NCBI GenBank assembly: GCA_964485455.1
Contig: CAZAJU010000056.1
Coordinates: 1 to 13,671, forward strand
Direction: 5' to 3'
DNA: 13,671 bases
Source: Tissierella_B sp964485455
GTDB lineage: Bacteria; Bacillota; Clostridia; Tissierellales; Tissierellaceae
This document shows, one piece after another, positions 6,167-13,523 of this stretch; position 1 is the first letter of the stretch, and each line of letters opens with the position of its first letter. The position numbers and the translations under genes were made by a program. Below the pieces are notes generated by a model. The model was not told where the DNA came from. It saw only the letters and a list, made by a program, of their open reading frames with translations, and made no database searches.

Positions 6167-7100
6167 GCTATTTCTAGGTATAGATACAAGTGCTTATACA
6201 ACCTCCGTAGGAATTGTTGATGAAAATCAAAATATTATTCTAAACTTGAGAAATGTACTTAAGGTAGAAGGGCAGGGATTAAGACAGCAAGAAGCAGTAT
6301 TTCAACATTTAAATAATATGCCACATCTCATAAGCTTGCTTTCCGATAGTGTTGATTTAAGTTTAATTGACACTATTTCTGTGTCTTCAAAGCCAAGAAA
6401 TAATAGTAGTTCTTACATGCCTGTTTTTATCGTTGGAAAAAACCAGGCATTTATTCTTTCAAAAGTACTTAAAACAGGATATAAAGAGTTTAGTCACCAA
6501 GAAGGTCATATAGGAGCTGCTCTTATGAAGGGGAATAGCATTTCAGAACGATTTTTATCCCTTCATATATCAGGAGGCACAACTGAACTCTTATTAGTTG
6601 AAAATAGAAAAGAAAATCTTGATATAGAGCATATAGGGGGTACTTTAGATCTAAATTTTGGTCAACTTATAGACCGTATAGGAGTTCATTTGGGGGTCTC
6701 TTTTCCATGTGGAGCTAGTATGGAAAGAATTTCAGCAGGAGGAAGACCTTTAGATATAAAGGTTCCTATTAGCATAAAGGATGGAATTTGGTCCAATGTA
6801 TCTGGATTAGAAAACTATTTTACTAAACTGTTGGATCAAGGTATATACAAAAAGGAAGATGTTATCATTACTCTGTTTCACACCATTGGAAGGATTATAG
6901 AAAGTTTAATTCAAAATGCTGTTAGAGAATATGAAATAAAGGATATATTAATTACTGGTGGAGTTTCTGCTAATTCTTATATAAGAGAATATCTTAATAA
7001 AGGAGATTTAAACTATATATATCCCTCAAGGGAATTGGCAACAGACAATGGAGTAGGTATAGCCTATCTAGGCAGTAAAAAAAATGGACATAGGTGGTGA
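6159..7100 (+). CDS. divergent TsaD/Kae1-like (peptidase M22 type) protein
   Basis: A 313-residue protein of the ASKHA-fold TsaD/Kae1 family, formerly called O-sialoglycoprotein endopeptidase. True TsaD transfers threonylcarbamoyl to A37 of tRNA. Retained features are the phosphate-1 loop GIDTSAYTTSVG near the N-terminus, the HxxxH metal motif H113-x3-H117 (HQEGH), a phosphate-2 loop SGGTTELLLV from residue 138, GGVSAN at 267-272 and TDN at 295-297. Differences are that the usual ESSCDE-type N-terminus reads DTSAYT, the histidine normally after SGG is threonine, and the GPGL region is diverged (SSKPRNNSSS). It is therefore probably a paralogue with another substrate or a regulatory role, not the housekeeping TsaD. 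It overlaps nusB, has a weak GGG ribosome binding site suggesting coupling, and sits where folD often lies. Confidence 0.85.
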   Translation: MSKLFLGIDTSAYTTSVGIVDENQNIILNLRNVLKVEGQGLRQQEAVFQHLNNMPHLISLLSDSVDLSLIDTISVSSKPRNNSSSYMPVFIVGKNQAFILSKVLKTGYKEFSHQEGHIGAALMKGNSISERFLSLHISGGTTELLLVENRKENLDIEHIGGTLDLNFGQLIDRIGVHLGVSFPCGASMERISAGGRPLDIKVPISIKDGIWSNVSGLENYFTKLLDQGIYKKEDVIITLFHTIGRIIESLIQNAVREYEIKDILITGGVSANSYIREYLNKGDLNYIYPSRELATDNGVGIAYLGSKKNGHRW

Positions 7101-7104
7101 TATC

Positions 7105-8325
7105 ATGAAGCCATTTAAAGTAAATGAGGTTAATTCTTATATAAAGCGAGTATTAACTACGGATATGTTACTTTCAAATATTCAGGTAGAAGGAGAAATA
7201 TCCAACTTTAAGCATCATTATAGCGGTCATATGTATTTCTCCCTAAAGGATGATAAGAGCAGAATCAAATGTATTATGTTTAAATCAGATAATGAAAAGC
7301 TTCTTGTGAATTTAGAGGAAGGAATGAAAGTAGTTGCAACAGGATATATCTCCGTATTTGAAAGAGATGGAGATTATCAACTATACATAAGAAAAATAGA
7401 AGAAAAAGGCATTGGAGATCTCTATAAAGCCTATGAACTATTGAAGACTAAACTTCAAAAGGAAGGTTTGTTTGATGAAGTACATAAAAAGGCAATTCCT
7501 TCTATGCCTAAAAAAATCGGTGTAGTTACATCTTCTACAGGTGCTGCCATAAGGGATATAATTAGCATCATTAGGAGAAGATATCCACCTTGTAAAATAC
7601 TTATTTATCCTTCCCTAGTTCAAGGTCCAGATGCCCCAGCTGAAATAATTAGAGGTTTAGAATACTTGGATAATCTTGATGATATAGACCTTATTATTAC
7701 AGGTCGTGGAGGAGGATCGATAGAAGAGTTATTTGCCTTCAATGATGAAGAACTTGCAAGATGTATATTCAATCTAAAAACTCCTATTATATCTGCAGTA
7801 GGTCATGAAACAGACTTTACAATTGCTGATTTTGTTGCAGATTTAAGGGCGCCTACTCCATCAGCAGCTGCTGAATTAGCTGTTCCTGATATGGCATATC
7901 TTTATGAAGACTTAAATAATAAATATAATTATCTAACAAATTATATCATCAATCGATTAGGAGATATTAAATCGAATTTAACCATGTATGAAAGAGGATT
8001 GAAATACAATAATCCTCTGCTAAAGTTAAGAGAGAAGAACCAAGAAGTAGATATTCTATATAGGAGGCTTACTAGTTTTATTAATCTTAAGTTGAATAAG
8101 GAGTATAGAAATTTTTCTCTTCTTGAAAACAAGCTAAGTTTATTAAATCCTGTATTATCCTTAGATAAGGGTTATGGTATATTAGTAAATAGGGACGGAA
8201 AAGCTATAAAGACTATAGATGATTTGAACATTGATGATGAAATAAGGATTATACTCAAGGATGGAGAGGTAAAGACCTTAATACTCCAAATCGAAAAGGG
8301 AGGTATATTAGATGGAAATCAATAA
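7105..8325 (+). CDS. xseA: exodeoxyribonuclease VII large subunit
   Basis: XseA is the catalytic subunit of exonuclease VII, which degrades single-stranded DNA from both ends. The 406-residue protein has an N-terminal OB-fold DNA-binding domain (about residues 1-100, including SGHMYFSLKDD). A catalytic domain follows, with VVTSSTGAAIRDI, GRGGGSIEELFAFNDEELAR from residue 200, GHETDFTIAD (H234) and LRAPTPSAAAE. A coiled-coil region and a short C-terminal segment (DKGYGIL) complete it. An earlier in-frame ATG at 7084 lies within the previous gene without a ribosome binding site; I chose 7105, which follows AGGTGGTGAT (7092-7101). xseB follows with a 14-base overlap. It is somewhat shorter than the 448-456 residues of Bacillus subtilis and Escherichia coli. 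Confidence 0.96.
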   Translation: MKPFKVNEVNSYIKRVLTTDMLLSNIQVEGEISNFKHHYSGHMYFSLKDDKSRIKCIMFKSDNEKLLVNLEEGMKVVATGYISVFERDGDYQLYIRKIEEKGIGDLYKAYELLKTKLQKEGLFDEVHKKAIPSMPKKIGVVTSSTGAAIRDIISIIRRRYPPCKILIYPSLVQGPDAPAEIIRGLEYLDNLDDIDLIITGRGGGSIEELFAFNDEELARCIFNLKTPIISAVGHETDFTIADFVADLRAPTPSAAAELAVPDMAYLYEDLNNKYNYLTNYIINRLGDIKSNLTMYERGLKYNNPLLKLREKNQEVDILYRRLTSFINLKLNKEYRNFSLLENKLSLLNPVLSLDKGYGILVNRDGKAIKTIDDLNIDDEIRIILKDGEVKTLILQIEKGGILDGNQ

Positions 8326-8560
8326 ATTAACATATGAAGAAGCTTTAGCAAAGCTTGAGGATATATTAGTGGATTTAGAAGACGAAGAATGTACTCTTAA
8401 GGATTCAGTCCAAAAGTTTAAACTAGGAATGGAATTACATAACTATTTAAGCGATATATTGAAAAAGACCGAAGGTGAGGTAAAAATAATATTAGGCGAG
8501 GATAAGGATAGTCTAAAGGAAATAGACTTTATTAGGGAGGATGAAGATGAATATTATTAA
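8312..8560 (+). CDS. xseB: exodeoxyribonuclease VII small subunit
   Basis: XseB is the small helical subunit that binds the coiled coil of XseA. The 82-residue protein has the family pattern: LTYEEALAKLEDILVDLEDEE, then L-DSVQKFKLGMEL, then a helix ending in KTEGEVKIIL and a charged tail. It starts inside the end of xseA with AAAAGGGAGG (8295-8303) eight bases before ATG, so coupled translation is likely. It overlaps the next gene, ispA, by 14 bases. Confidence 0.95.
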   Translation: MEINKLTYEEALAKLEDILVDLEDEECTLKDSVQKFKLGMELHNYLSDILKKTEGEVKIILGEDKDSLKEIDFIREDEDEYY

Positions 8561-9416
8561 TGAACTGGAAAGCCAGAGTAAGGTCATAGATTACTATCTT
8601 AAGGAAGCCATGAAGAAAAGAGATGACTTCAATGAATGTATATTTGATGCTATGGAATATAGTCTATTCACAGGAGGAAAAAGACTAAGACCAATAATGA
8701 CTTTAAAGTGCTTTCTTATGTTCGATGATGATTTATTTAAAGTGCTACCCTTTGCCTTAGCAATTGAAATGATCCATACATATTCCTTGATCCATGATGA
8801 CCTTCCTTGTATGGACAATGATGATTTTAGAAGGGGAAAGCCTACTAATCATAAGGTATTTGGTGAGGCAATGGCAGTTCTTGCAGGAGATGGATTGTTA
8901 AACCTTGCCTTTGAAACCATGTCTGATTATATATATAAGAATTCTAAGACTGAGGATTCATATAGGAGAAATATAAGGGCTATGAAGGAGATTGGTGCAT
9001 ATTCAGGTACAAATGGTATGATAGGTGGACAAATCATGGACCTTATGAGCTCTTTTAATAATATGGATGAAGAGAAATTATTCTATATGTACAGATCAAA
9101 AACTGCTGCCTTGATTCAAGCAAGCATAGTCTCAGGGGCTATTATAGGTGGAGCTGAAACAGATGAAATTAAGGCACTTAGAGACTTTGGATTATATTTA
9201 GGCCTTGCTTATCAAATCCAGGATGATTTACTAGATGAATTACAGGATGAGTATATAAATAAGTTTACGTATTTAAGGTTTCATAGTATTGAAGAAGCGG
9301 AAAATAAAGTACTAGAATTAAGTAATAATGCTATAAATGCCCTTGATACTCTTAAAAATAGGGATACTTCCTTTTTTAAAGAATTAACTAATTACTTAAT
9401 TAATCGCAATGTATAA
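8547..9416 (+). CDS. ispA: farnesyl diphosphate synthase / short-chain polyprenyl synthase
   Basis: This trans-prenyltransferase condenses DMAPP with IPP to make geranyl and farnesyl diphosphate for undecaprenol and quinone-type lipids. In the 289-residue protein the first aspartate-rich motif is DDLPCMDND with D84, D85 and D90, followed by DDFRRGKPTNH. The DDxxxxD spacing is that of bacterial FPP synthases. The second motif is QDDLLDE, with D226, D227 and D230. An ATG at 8541 abuts the GGGAGG with no spacing, so the ATG at 8547, six bases downstream of it, is the likely start. The gene is usually followed by dxs; here tlyA comes next after 14 bases. Product chain length is inferred, not shown. 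Confidence 0.93.
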   Translation: MNIINELESQSKVIDYYLKEAMKKRDDFNECIFDAMEYSLFTGGKRLRPIMTLKCFLMFDDDLFKVLPFALAIEMIHTYSLIHDDLPCMDNDDFRRGKPTNHKVFGEAMAVLAGDGLLNLAFETMSDYIYKNSKTEDSYRRNIRAMKEIGAYSGTNGMIGGQIMDLMSSFNNMDEEKLFYMYRSKTAALIQASIVSGAIIGGAETDEIKALRDFGLYLGLAYQIQDDLLDELQDEYINKFTYLRFHSIEEAENKVLELSNNAINALDTLKNRDTSFFKELTNYLINRNV

Positions 9417-9430
9417 CGAGGAGAGCTGTT

Positions 9431-10228
9431 ATGGGTAAGAAGAGAGCAGATATTTTATTATTTGAAAAAGGACTTGCAGATTCTAGAGAAAAAGGAAAAC
9501 GCTTAATTATGGAAGGAGTAGTTTTTATAGGAACCCAAAAGGTACAAAAACCTGGGGATCTTATTTCCGAAGATGAGGAAATAATCGTTAAGAGTAATCC
9601 TTTAATATATGTAAGTAGAGGCGGCTTAAAGTTAGAGAAGGCTATAGAGGTTTTTAATCTTGAGTTAAAAGATAAAGTTGCTATGGATATAGGTGCTTCT
9701 ACGGGAGGATTTACAGACTGTATGCTTAGAAATGGAGCTACTAAAGTGTTTGCAGTAGATGTAGGTTATAATCAGCTAGATTGGAAGCTAAGAAATGATA
9801 ATAGGGTAGTAGTCATGGAAAGAACTAATGTTCGAAACGTAAAATTAGAAGACATTGGAGAACAAGTTGACTTTATCTCTATAGATGTATCTTTTATATC
9901 ACTTAAATTGGTACTACCTGTAGCAAAGGAGCTTTTAAAGGATGAAGGAGAAATAGCTGCTCTTATTAAGCCTCAGTTTGAAGCGGGAAGAGAAAAGGTT
10001 GGCAAGAAAGGTATAGTAAGAGAAAAATCTACTCATATGGAGGTCCTTAAGAATACTATTGAATTTGCCAAAGAAATTGGCTTAATCGCTGATTCATTGA
10101 CCTATTCTCCTGTTACTGGAGCCACAGGAAATATAGAATTTCTAGCAAGGTTCAAAAAGAGTGGCGAGCCTGTTGATGAAGTTGTAATTCAGAATGTAAT
10201 AGAGGATGCGCATAATAATCTGAAATGA
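9431..10228 (+). CDS. tlyA: TlyA-family 2'-O-methyltransferase (RNA)
   Basis: TlyA/YqxC-family proteins carry an S4 RNA-binding domain and an FtsJ/RrmJ-type methyltransferase domain; the mycobacterial member 2'-O-methylates 16S and 23S rRNA, and haemolysin is an old misnomer. Here the S4 domain spans about residues 1-65 (RADILLFEKGLADSREKGKRL without its last residues is conserved). The SAM-binding loop is GASTGGFTD at 88-96. A K-D-K-E tetrad can be placed at K67, D152, K180 and E236. The 265-residue length is normal. GAGGAGAG precedes the ATG. Its stop is 20 bases before the chosen recN start. RNA target in this organism is not known. Confidence 0.93.
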   Translation: MGKKRADILLFEKGLADSREKGKRLIMEGVVFIGTQKVQKPGDLISEDEEIIVKSNPLIYVSRGGLKLEKAIEVFNLELKDKVAMDIGASTGGFTDCMLRNGATKVFAVDVGYNQLDWKLRNDNRVVVMERTNVRNVKLEDIGEQVDFISIDVSFISLKLVLPVAKELLKDEGEIAALIKPQFEAGREKVGKKGIVREKSTHMEVLKNTIEFAKEIGLIADSLTYSPVTGATGNIEFLARFKKSGEPVDEVVIQNVIEDAHNNLK

Positions 10229-10248
10229 TGCTGAAATGGGGGAATTTT

Positions 10249-11934
10249 ATGCTTAAAGAATTAAGCATTAAGAATTTTGCTATAATAGATGATTTAAAAA
10301 TCGAATTTACTAATGGGTTAAATCTGCTAACAGGAGAAACTGGCTCTGGTAAATCCATAATAATCGATGCCTTAGGAATAGTTCTAGGAGGCAGGAGCAG
10401 TAAGGACCTTATTAAAACAGGAGCAGATAAAACCATTGTTGAGGCACTTTTCTTTATAAATGAGGACTTGAAGAGGACTATAAATGAACTAGGTTTAGAA
10501 GCGGAGGATATTCTAATAATTACTAAGGAGATATCCCGTAGTTATCCTAGTATTTCAAGAATTAACGGTAGACCAGTTACTATAAATGTATTATCAAATA
10601 TAACAGAGAAACTAGTGGACATATTTGGGCAGCATGAACATCAGTCTTTATTGAATATTTCTAATCATCAAATTTTAATAGATAGTTTTGGGGATAAAGA
10701 ACATAAAAATCTTTTACGTAAGATTTCTGAAACTTATGACCTCTATAAAAATGAGAAAAATATGCTTAAAGATATGAATTCTTCATCTTATGAAAGGGAA
10801 AGAGAAATAGATTTGCTCAAATTTCAGATAGATGAAATCAATGACGCTAATCTTAGTATTTCAGATGATGATGATATTGAGAATGAGTTTAATAAGTTTT
10901 CAAATATGAAGCATATAATCAATAGTCTTAGTGAAACCATTGAAATACTTAGTATTTCGGATTATGAATCTTCATCTATACTTCAAATGGTGGACAAGGC
11001 AGTTCATATATTGAATGGAATAAGTATTTTTGATAAAGAGTTAAACCCATATTTAACCAGGATGTCAGAAGCTAGATTTGAATTATATGATATCTATAGA
11101 GAATTGACTAGCTATTTAGATAAGCTAGACATAGATGAAGAAAGGTTAAACTTTCTTGAAGAAAGATTGGATTTAGTAAATAAGTTGAAAAAGAAATACG
11201 GTTCTACAATAAAGTCTATTCATGAATATAGGGATAAAATTTCAGAACAATATGATAAGCTGATTAACTATGAGAAAGAAATTGATAAAATCAATAGAGA
11301 GATAGAAAGGTTAGAAAAAATTCTTATTGAGGACTCCTCGAGTTTATCAAACAAGCGAAAGAAGATTGGAGTTTTACTAGAAGAAAAGCTTTCGAAAGAG
11401 TTAATGGAATTGAATATGGATAATATAGTGTTTAAGGTCCAATTTCAGGATAAAAAGGAATGTTCTTCAAATGGAATGGATAATATAGAGTTTCTTATAT
11501 CCACTAATCCAGGTGAAGATTTAAAGCCTTTATCACGTATTGTGTCAGGTGGAGAAATGTCTAGAATAATGCTTGCTTTTAAAAGCATTATAGCCGATAA
11601 TGATCACATGCCAACCCTTATATTTGATGAAATAGATACTGGTATAAGTGGTAGAACAGCACAGATTGTCGGTGAGAAGATTAGTAAAATATCTAAAAAT
11701 CATCAAGTCATTTCTATATCACATCTCCCTCAAATTGCAGCTCTTGCAGATAGTCACTTTGTAATTTCGAAGGACGTAGATAATAAAAAGGCTATAACAA
11801 AGATAGAAAAACTTTCTGATGAAAGAAGAGTAGTCGAAATGGCAAGGCTTCTTGGAGGAGTAGATGTAACAGAGACAACTCTAAAACATGCTAGAGAGAT
11901 GCTTGATATGTCTAAAAAAGTAAAAACTATATAA
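10249..11934 (+). CDS. recN: DNA repair protein RecN
   Basis: RecN is an SMC-like ATPase recruited early to double-strand breaks. The 561-residue protein has the Walker A GETGSGKS at 29-36, a long central coiled coil (about residues 150-370), the ABC signature SGGEMSR at 433-439, Walker B LIFDEIDTG with D460-E461, and the H-loop region SISHLPQIAALAD. An in-frame ATG at 10225 overlaps the tlyA stop but has no ribosome binding site. The ATG at 10249 follows GGGGGAA and gives the typical MLKELSIKNFAII start. It ends the housekeeping cluster just ahead of a strong terminator. argR/ahrC, often immediately upstream of recN, is missing here. I see no LexA-box-like site upstream. Confidence 0.96.
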   Translation: MLKELSIKNFAIIDDLKIEFTNGLNLLTGETGSGKSIIIDALGIVLGGRSSKDLIKTGADKTIVEALFFINEDLKRTINELGLEAEDILIITKEISRSYPSISRINGRPVTINVLSNITEKLVDIFGQHEHQSLLNISNHQILIDSFGDKEHKNLLRKISETYDLYKNEKNMLKDMNSSSYEREREIDLLKFQIDEINDANLSISDDDDIENEFNKFSNMKHIINSLSETIEILSISDYESSSILQMVDKAVHILNGISIFDKELNPYLTRMSEARFELYDIYRELTSYLDKLDIDEERLNFLEERLDLVNKLKKKYGSTIKSIHEYRDKISEQYDKLINYEKEIDKINREIERLEKILIEDSSSLSNKRKKIGVLLEEKLSKELMELNMDNIVFKVQFQDKKECSSNGMDNIEFLISTNPGEDLKPLSRIVSGGEMSRIMLAFKSIIADNDHMPTLIFDEIDTGISGRTAQIVGEKISKISKNHQVISISHLPQIAALADSHFVISKDVDNKKAITKIEKLSDERRVVEMARLLGGVDVTETTLKHAREMLDMSKKVKTI

Positions 11935-11936
11935 TT

Positions 11937-11970
11937 AAAAAATAAGGGCGACAGCCTTTATTTTTTTTTT
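11937..11970 (+). terminator. intrinsic terminator after recN
   Basis: A stem of up to 13 bp runs from 11937 to 11949 with a GACA loop and the right arm starting at 11954. The G-C core is GGGC against GCCT (one G-T wobble). It is followed by ten T residues (11961-11970). This is a textbook intrinsic terminator, and it ends the asp23-recN transcript three bases after the recN stop codon. The A-rich left flank could also act on the - strand, but no gene there needs it. Confidence 0.93.
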
Positions 11971-12029
11971 AAATTTTTTGGAAAATTACCTTTTTAGATT
12001 TAACTAACAATTTGATTAATATTTGAGTA

Positions 12030-12059
12030 GAATAAATGGACTAAAAAAGAACCAAATTA
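12030..12059 (+). promoter_or_regulatory. candidate sigma-G (sigma-F) promoter of spoIVB
   Basis: GAATA (12030-12034) fits the forespore -35 consensus GHATR perfectly. After 18 bases, CAAATTA (12053-12059) matches the -10 consensus CATNHTA with one mismatch. spoIVB is known to be transcribed mainly by sigma-G in the forespore of Bacillus subtilis, which supports the call. The start would fall near 12066, leaving a leader of about 48 bases. Confidence 0.6.
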
Positions 12060-12089
12060 TAAATGAACAAAAAATTAAATTGGAGGTGA

Positions 12090-12104
12090 ATGTCAAAAAA
12101 TTAA
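12090..12104 (+). other. four-codon in-frame mini-ORF in the spoIVB leader
   Basis: A strong GGAGGTGA (12082-12089) runs into ATG at 12090, which opens MSKN and then TAA at 12102-12104. This frame is the spoIVB frame; the real spoIVB starts follow six to nine bases after the stop behind a second site, AAAGGAGA (12103-12110). It may be a leader peptide, a decoy ribosome site, or an older start lost to a nonsense change. The three-base spacing from GGAGG to ATG is short, so it may not be translated. Confidence 0.3.
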
Positions 12105-12113
12105 AGGAGAGTG

Positions 12114-13388
12114 ATGTATTTGTGGAGATTTAAACATAAGAGAAAATTCTTTCTTTTATTAAGCATATTTTTTATAATGGCAATGACTATGCAACTAAGT
12201 CAAATATTATTTTACCCTTCAAGTATAAAAATTATAAAGGGCGAAAATAAAAATATGACCATATACTTTCCCTTCTCAGTTGAGGGAGAGTCAGCCATTG
12301 TCAATCCAATATATAATGAAGGTAATAATAATCTTAGTAAATCACTAACCCTTAGTGGAATAGATGAAGGTAATACAAATTTACAAGTAAAGCTTTTAGG
12401 TTTAATACCAGTTAAAAACTATACAGTGGACGTAGTAGATAGACCAATGCTATTTCCGGGAGGAAATGCAATAGGTGTAAGGATGAATACAAGAGGAGTA
12501 CTTGTAGTAGCTGTTACTGATGTAATAGCAATGAATGGAAGTAGAAATAGTCCTGCTAGAGAAGCAGGATTAAAAGTAGGAGATAGTATACTGGAAATAA
12601 ATAAAGAGAAAATTGTAAGTTCTGAACAAGTTGTAAAAATATTAAATAGCCTTAAAGATACAGAGATTGAATTGAAGGTATTAAGAAACAAGGCTGAATT
12701 TACTACAAAAGCAAAACCAATACAATGTTTGCAAGATAATGCTTTTAGACTTGGCATATGGGTAAGAGATAAGACTTCAGGCATTGGAACAATGACTTAT
12801 TATCATGAAGATACCAATTCCTTTGGAGCTTTAGGTCATGGTATAACAGATGCAGATACTGGTGAACTTCTAACGGTTGAAAAAGGTTTAATCATGAAGG
12901 CAGAGGTCTCAGATATCGAACAGGGTAAAAAAGGTACTCCTGGAGAGATAAAAGGTGTTTTTTACAAAACAGAGGATATTCTAGGTGAAATTCATAACAA
13001 TACTGAATTTGGTATTTACGGAAATTTAAATGATGCATCTGAAGTATTTAATAATAATGAAGAAATGCCAATAGGTTTTAAAGAAGAGGTAGAAATAGGA
13101 AAAGCATATATATTGACAACTTTACAAAACAATAGGATTGAAAAATATGAAATAGAGATACAAAAGGCAGAAACACAAAACACTCCAAATCCTAAGAGCA
13201 TGATAATAAAAGTAGTAGATGATAGACTCCTAAAAGAAACTGGAGGTATAGTTCAAGGAATGAGTGGTAGTCCTATAATACAAAATGGAAAAATAATCGG
13301 AGCAGTAACTCATGTCTTCGTAAATGATCCTACAAAAGGTTACGGACTATATATAGAATGGATGTTGCAAAATATCGATAAGCCTTGA
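12114..13388 (+). CDS. spoIVB: SpoIVB serine peptidase, sigma-K checkpoint signal
   Basis: SpoIVB is made in the forespore, secreted into the intermembrane space and cleaves SpoIVFA, releasing SpoIVFB to process pro-sigma-K. The 424-residue protein has an N-terminal membrane segment (about residues 13-33), a linker, a PDZ domain (about 105-205, including REAGLKVGDSILEIN) and a SpoIVB-type serine peptidase domain. In that domain the catalytic candidates are H242 in GALGHGITD, and S384 in GMSGSPIIQNGKIIGAVTH. GTG 12111, ATG 12114 and TTG 12120 are all possible starts; ATG 12114 is preferred, though only four bases separate it from AGGAG. It stands alone between the recN terminator and spo0A. 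The stop codon is in the loop of a perfect hairpin. Confidence 0.95.
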   Translation: MYLWRFKHKRKFFLLLSIFFIMAMTMQLSQILFYPSSIKIIKGENKNMTIYFPFSVEGESAIVNPIYNEGNNNLSKSLTLSGIDEGNTNLQVKLLGLIPVKNYTVDVVDRPMLFPGGNAIGVRMNTRGVLVVAVTDVIAMNGSRNSPAREAGLKVGDSILEINKEKIVSSEQVVKILNSLKDTEIELKVLRNKAEFTTKAKPIQCLQDNAFRLGIWVRDKTSGIGTMTYYHEDTNSFGALGHGITDADTGELLTVEKGLIMKAEVSDIEQGKKGTPGEIKGVFYKTEDILGEIHNNTEFGIYGNLNDASEVFNNNEEMPIGFKEEVEIGKAYILTTLQNNRIEKYEIEIQKAETQNTPNPKSMIIKVVDDRLLKETGGIVQGMSGSPIIQNGKIIGAVTHVFVNDPTKGYGLYIEWMLQNIDKP

Positions 13389-13403
13389 AGCTTATCGATA
13401 TTT
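13370..13403 (+). terminator. perfect 14-bp hairpin across the spoIVB stop codon
   Basis: AAATATCGATAAGC (13370-13383) pairs without mismatch with GCTTATCGATATTT (13390-13403) around a six-base loop. The TGA stop of spoIVB (13386-13388) is in the loop, so the left arm codes for the last residues. Only TTT follows, so a classic intrinsic terminator is not obvious. It probably ends or stabilises the spoIVB message before the spo0A promoters. Confidence 0.6.
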
Positions 13404-13453
13404 AATGTATCTTATTGAAGATAAAATAAATATTAAAATATTTTAACAAAAAA

Positions 13454-13480
13454 GAAGGAGTTTTTGTCTACATCTAGAAT
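13454..13480 (+). promoter_or_regulatory. sigma-H promoter of spo0A with a partial 0A-box-like site
   Basis: GAAGGAGTT (13454-13462) matches the sigma-H -35 consensus RNAGGAWWW at 8 of 9 positions. CTAGAAT (13474-13480) matches the -10 RNNGAAT except at its first base. The 11-base spacer is the expected 11-12. spo0A has a sigma-H promoter in Bacillus subtilis. TGTCTAC (13465-13471), a 5 of 7 match to the 0A box TGTCGAA, lies in the spacer and could allow autoregulation, but it is weak. Confidence 0.65.
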
Positions 13481-13487
13481 ATATATG

Positions 13488-13496
13488 TGTTAAGAT
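13488..13496 (+). promoter_or_regulatory. possible vegetative (sigma-A) extended -10 of spo0A
   Basis: TGTTAAGAT (13488-13496) is an extended -10 (TGn then TAAGAT, 4 of 6). TCTACA (13468-13473) lies 17 bases upstream as a poor -35 (4 of 6). Transcription would start near 13503, ahead of the spo0A ribosome binding site. This would be the vegetative counterpart of the sigma-H promoter. It is a modest match in AT-rich DNA. Confidence 0.35.
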
Positions 13497-13523
13497 GAAT
13501 ATAAAATAAATCCAGGGGGGATT

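Noticed and set aside
7084..7104. Earlier xseA start at 7084
   Set aside because: No ribosome binding site precedes it, and the added residues (MDIGGDI) translate the real ribosome binding site of the 7105 start.
10225..10248. Earlier recN start overlapping tlyA
   Set aside because: No Shine-Dalgarno sequence is placed for it, and RecN proteins normally begin with ML-ELSIKNFAII, which matches the 10249 start.
12419..13201. Minus-strand ORFs within spoIVB
   Set aside because: They mirror the spoIVB coding frame and have no supporting start signals or recognisable domains.
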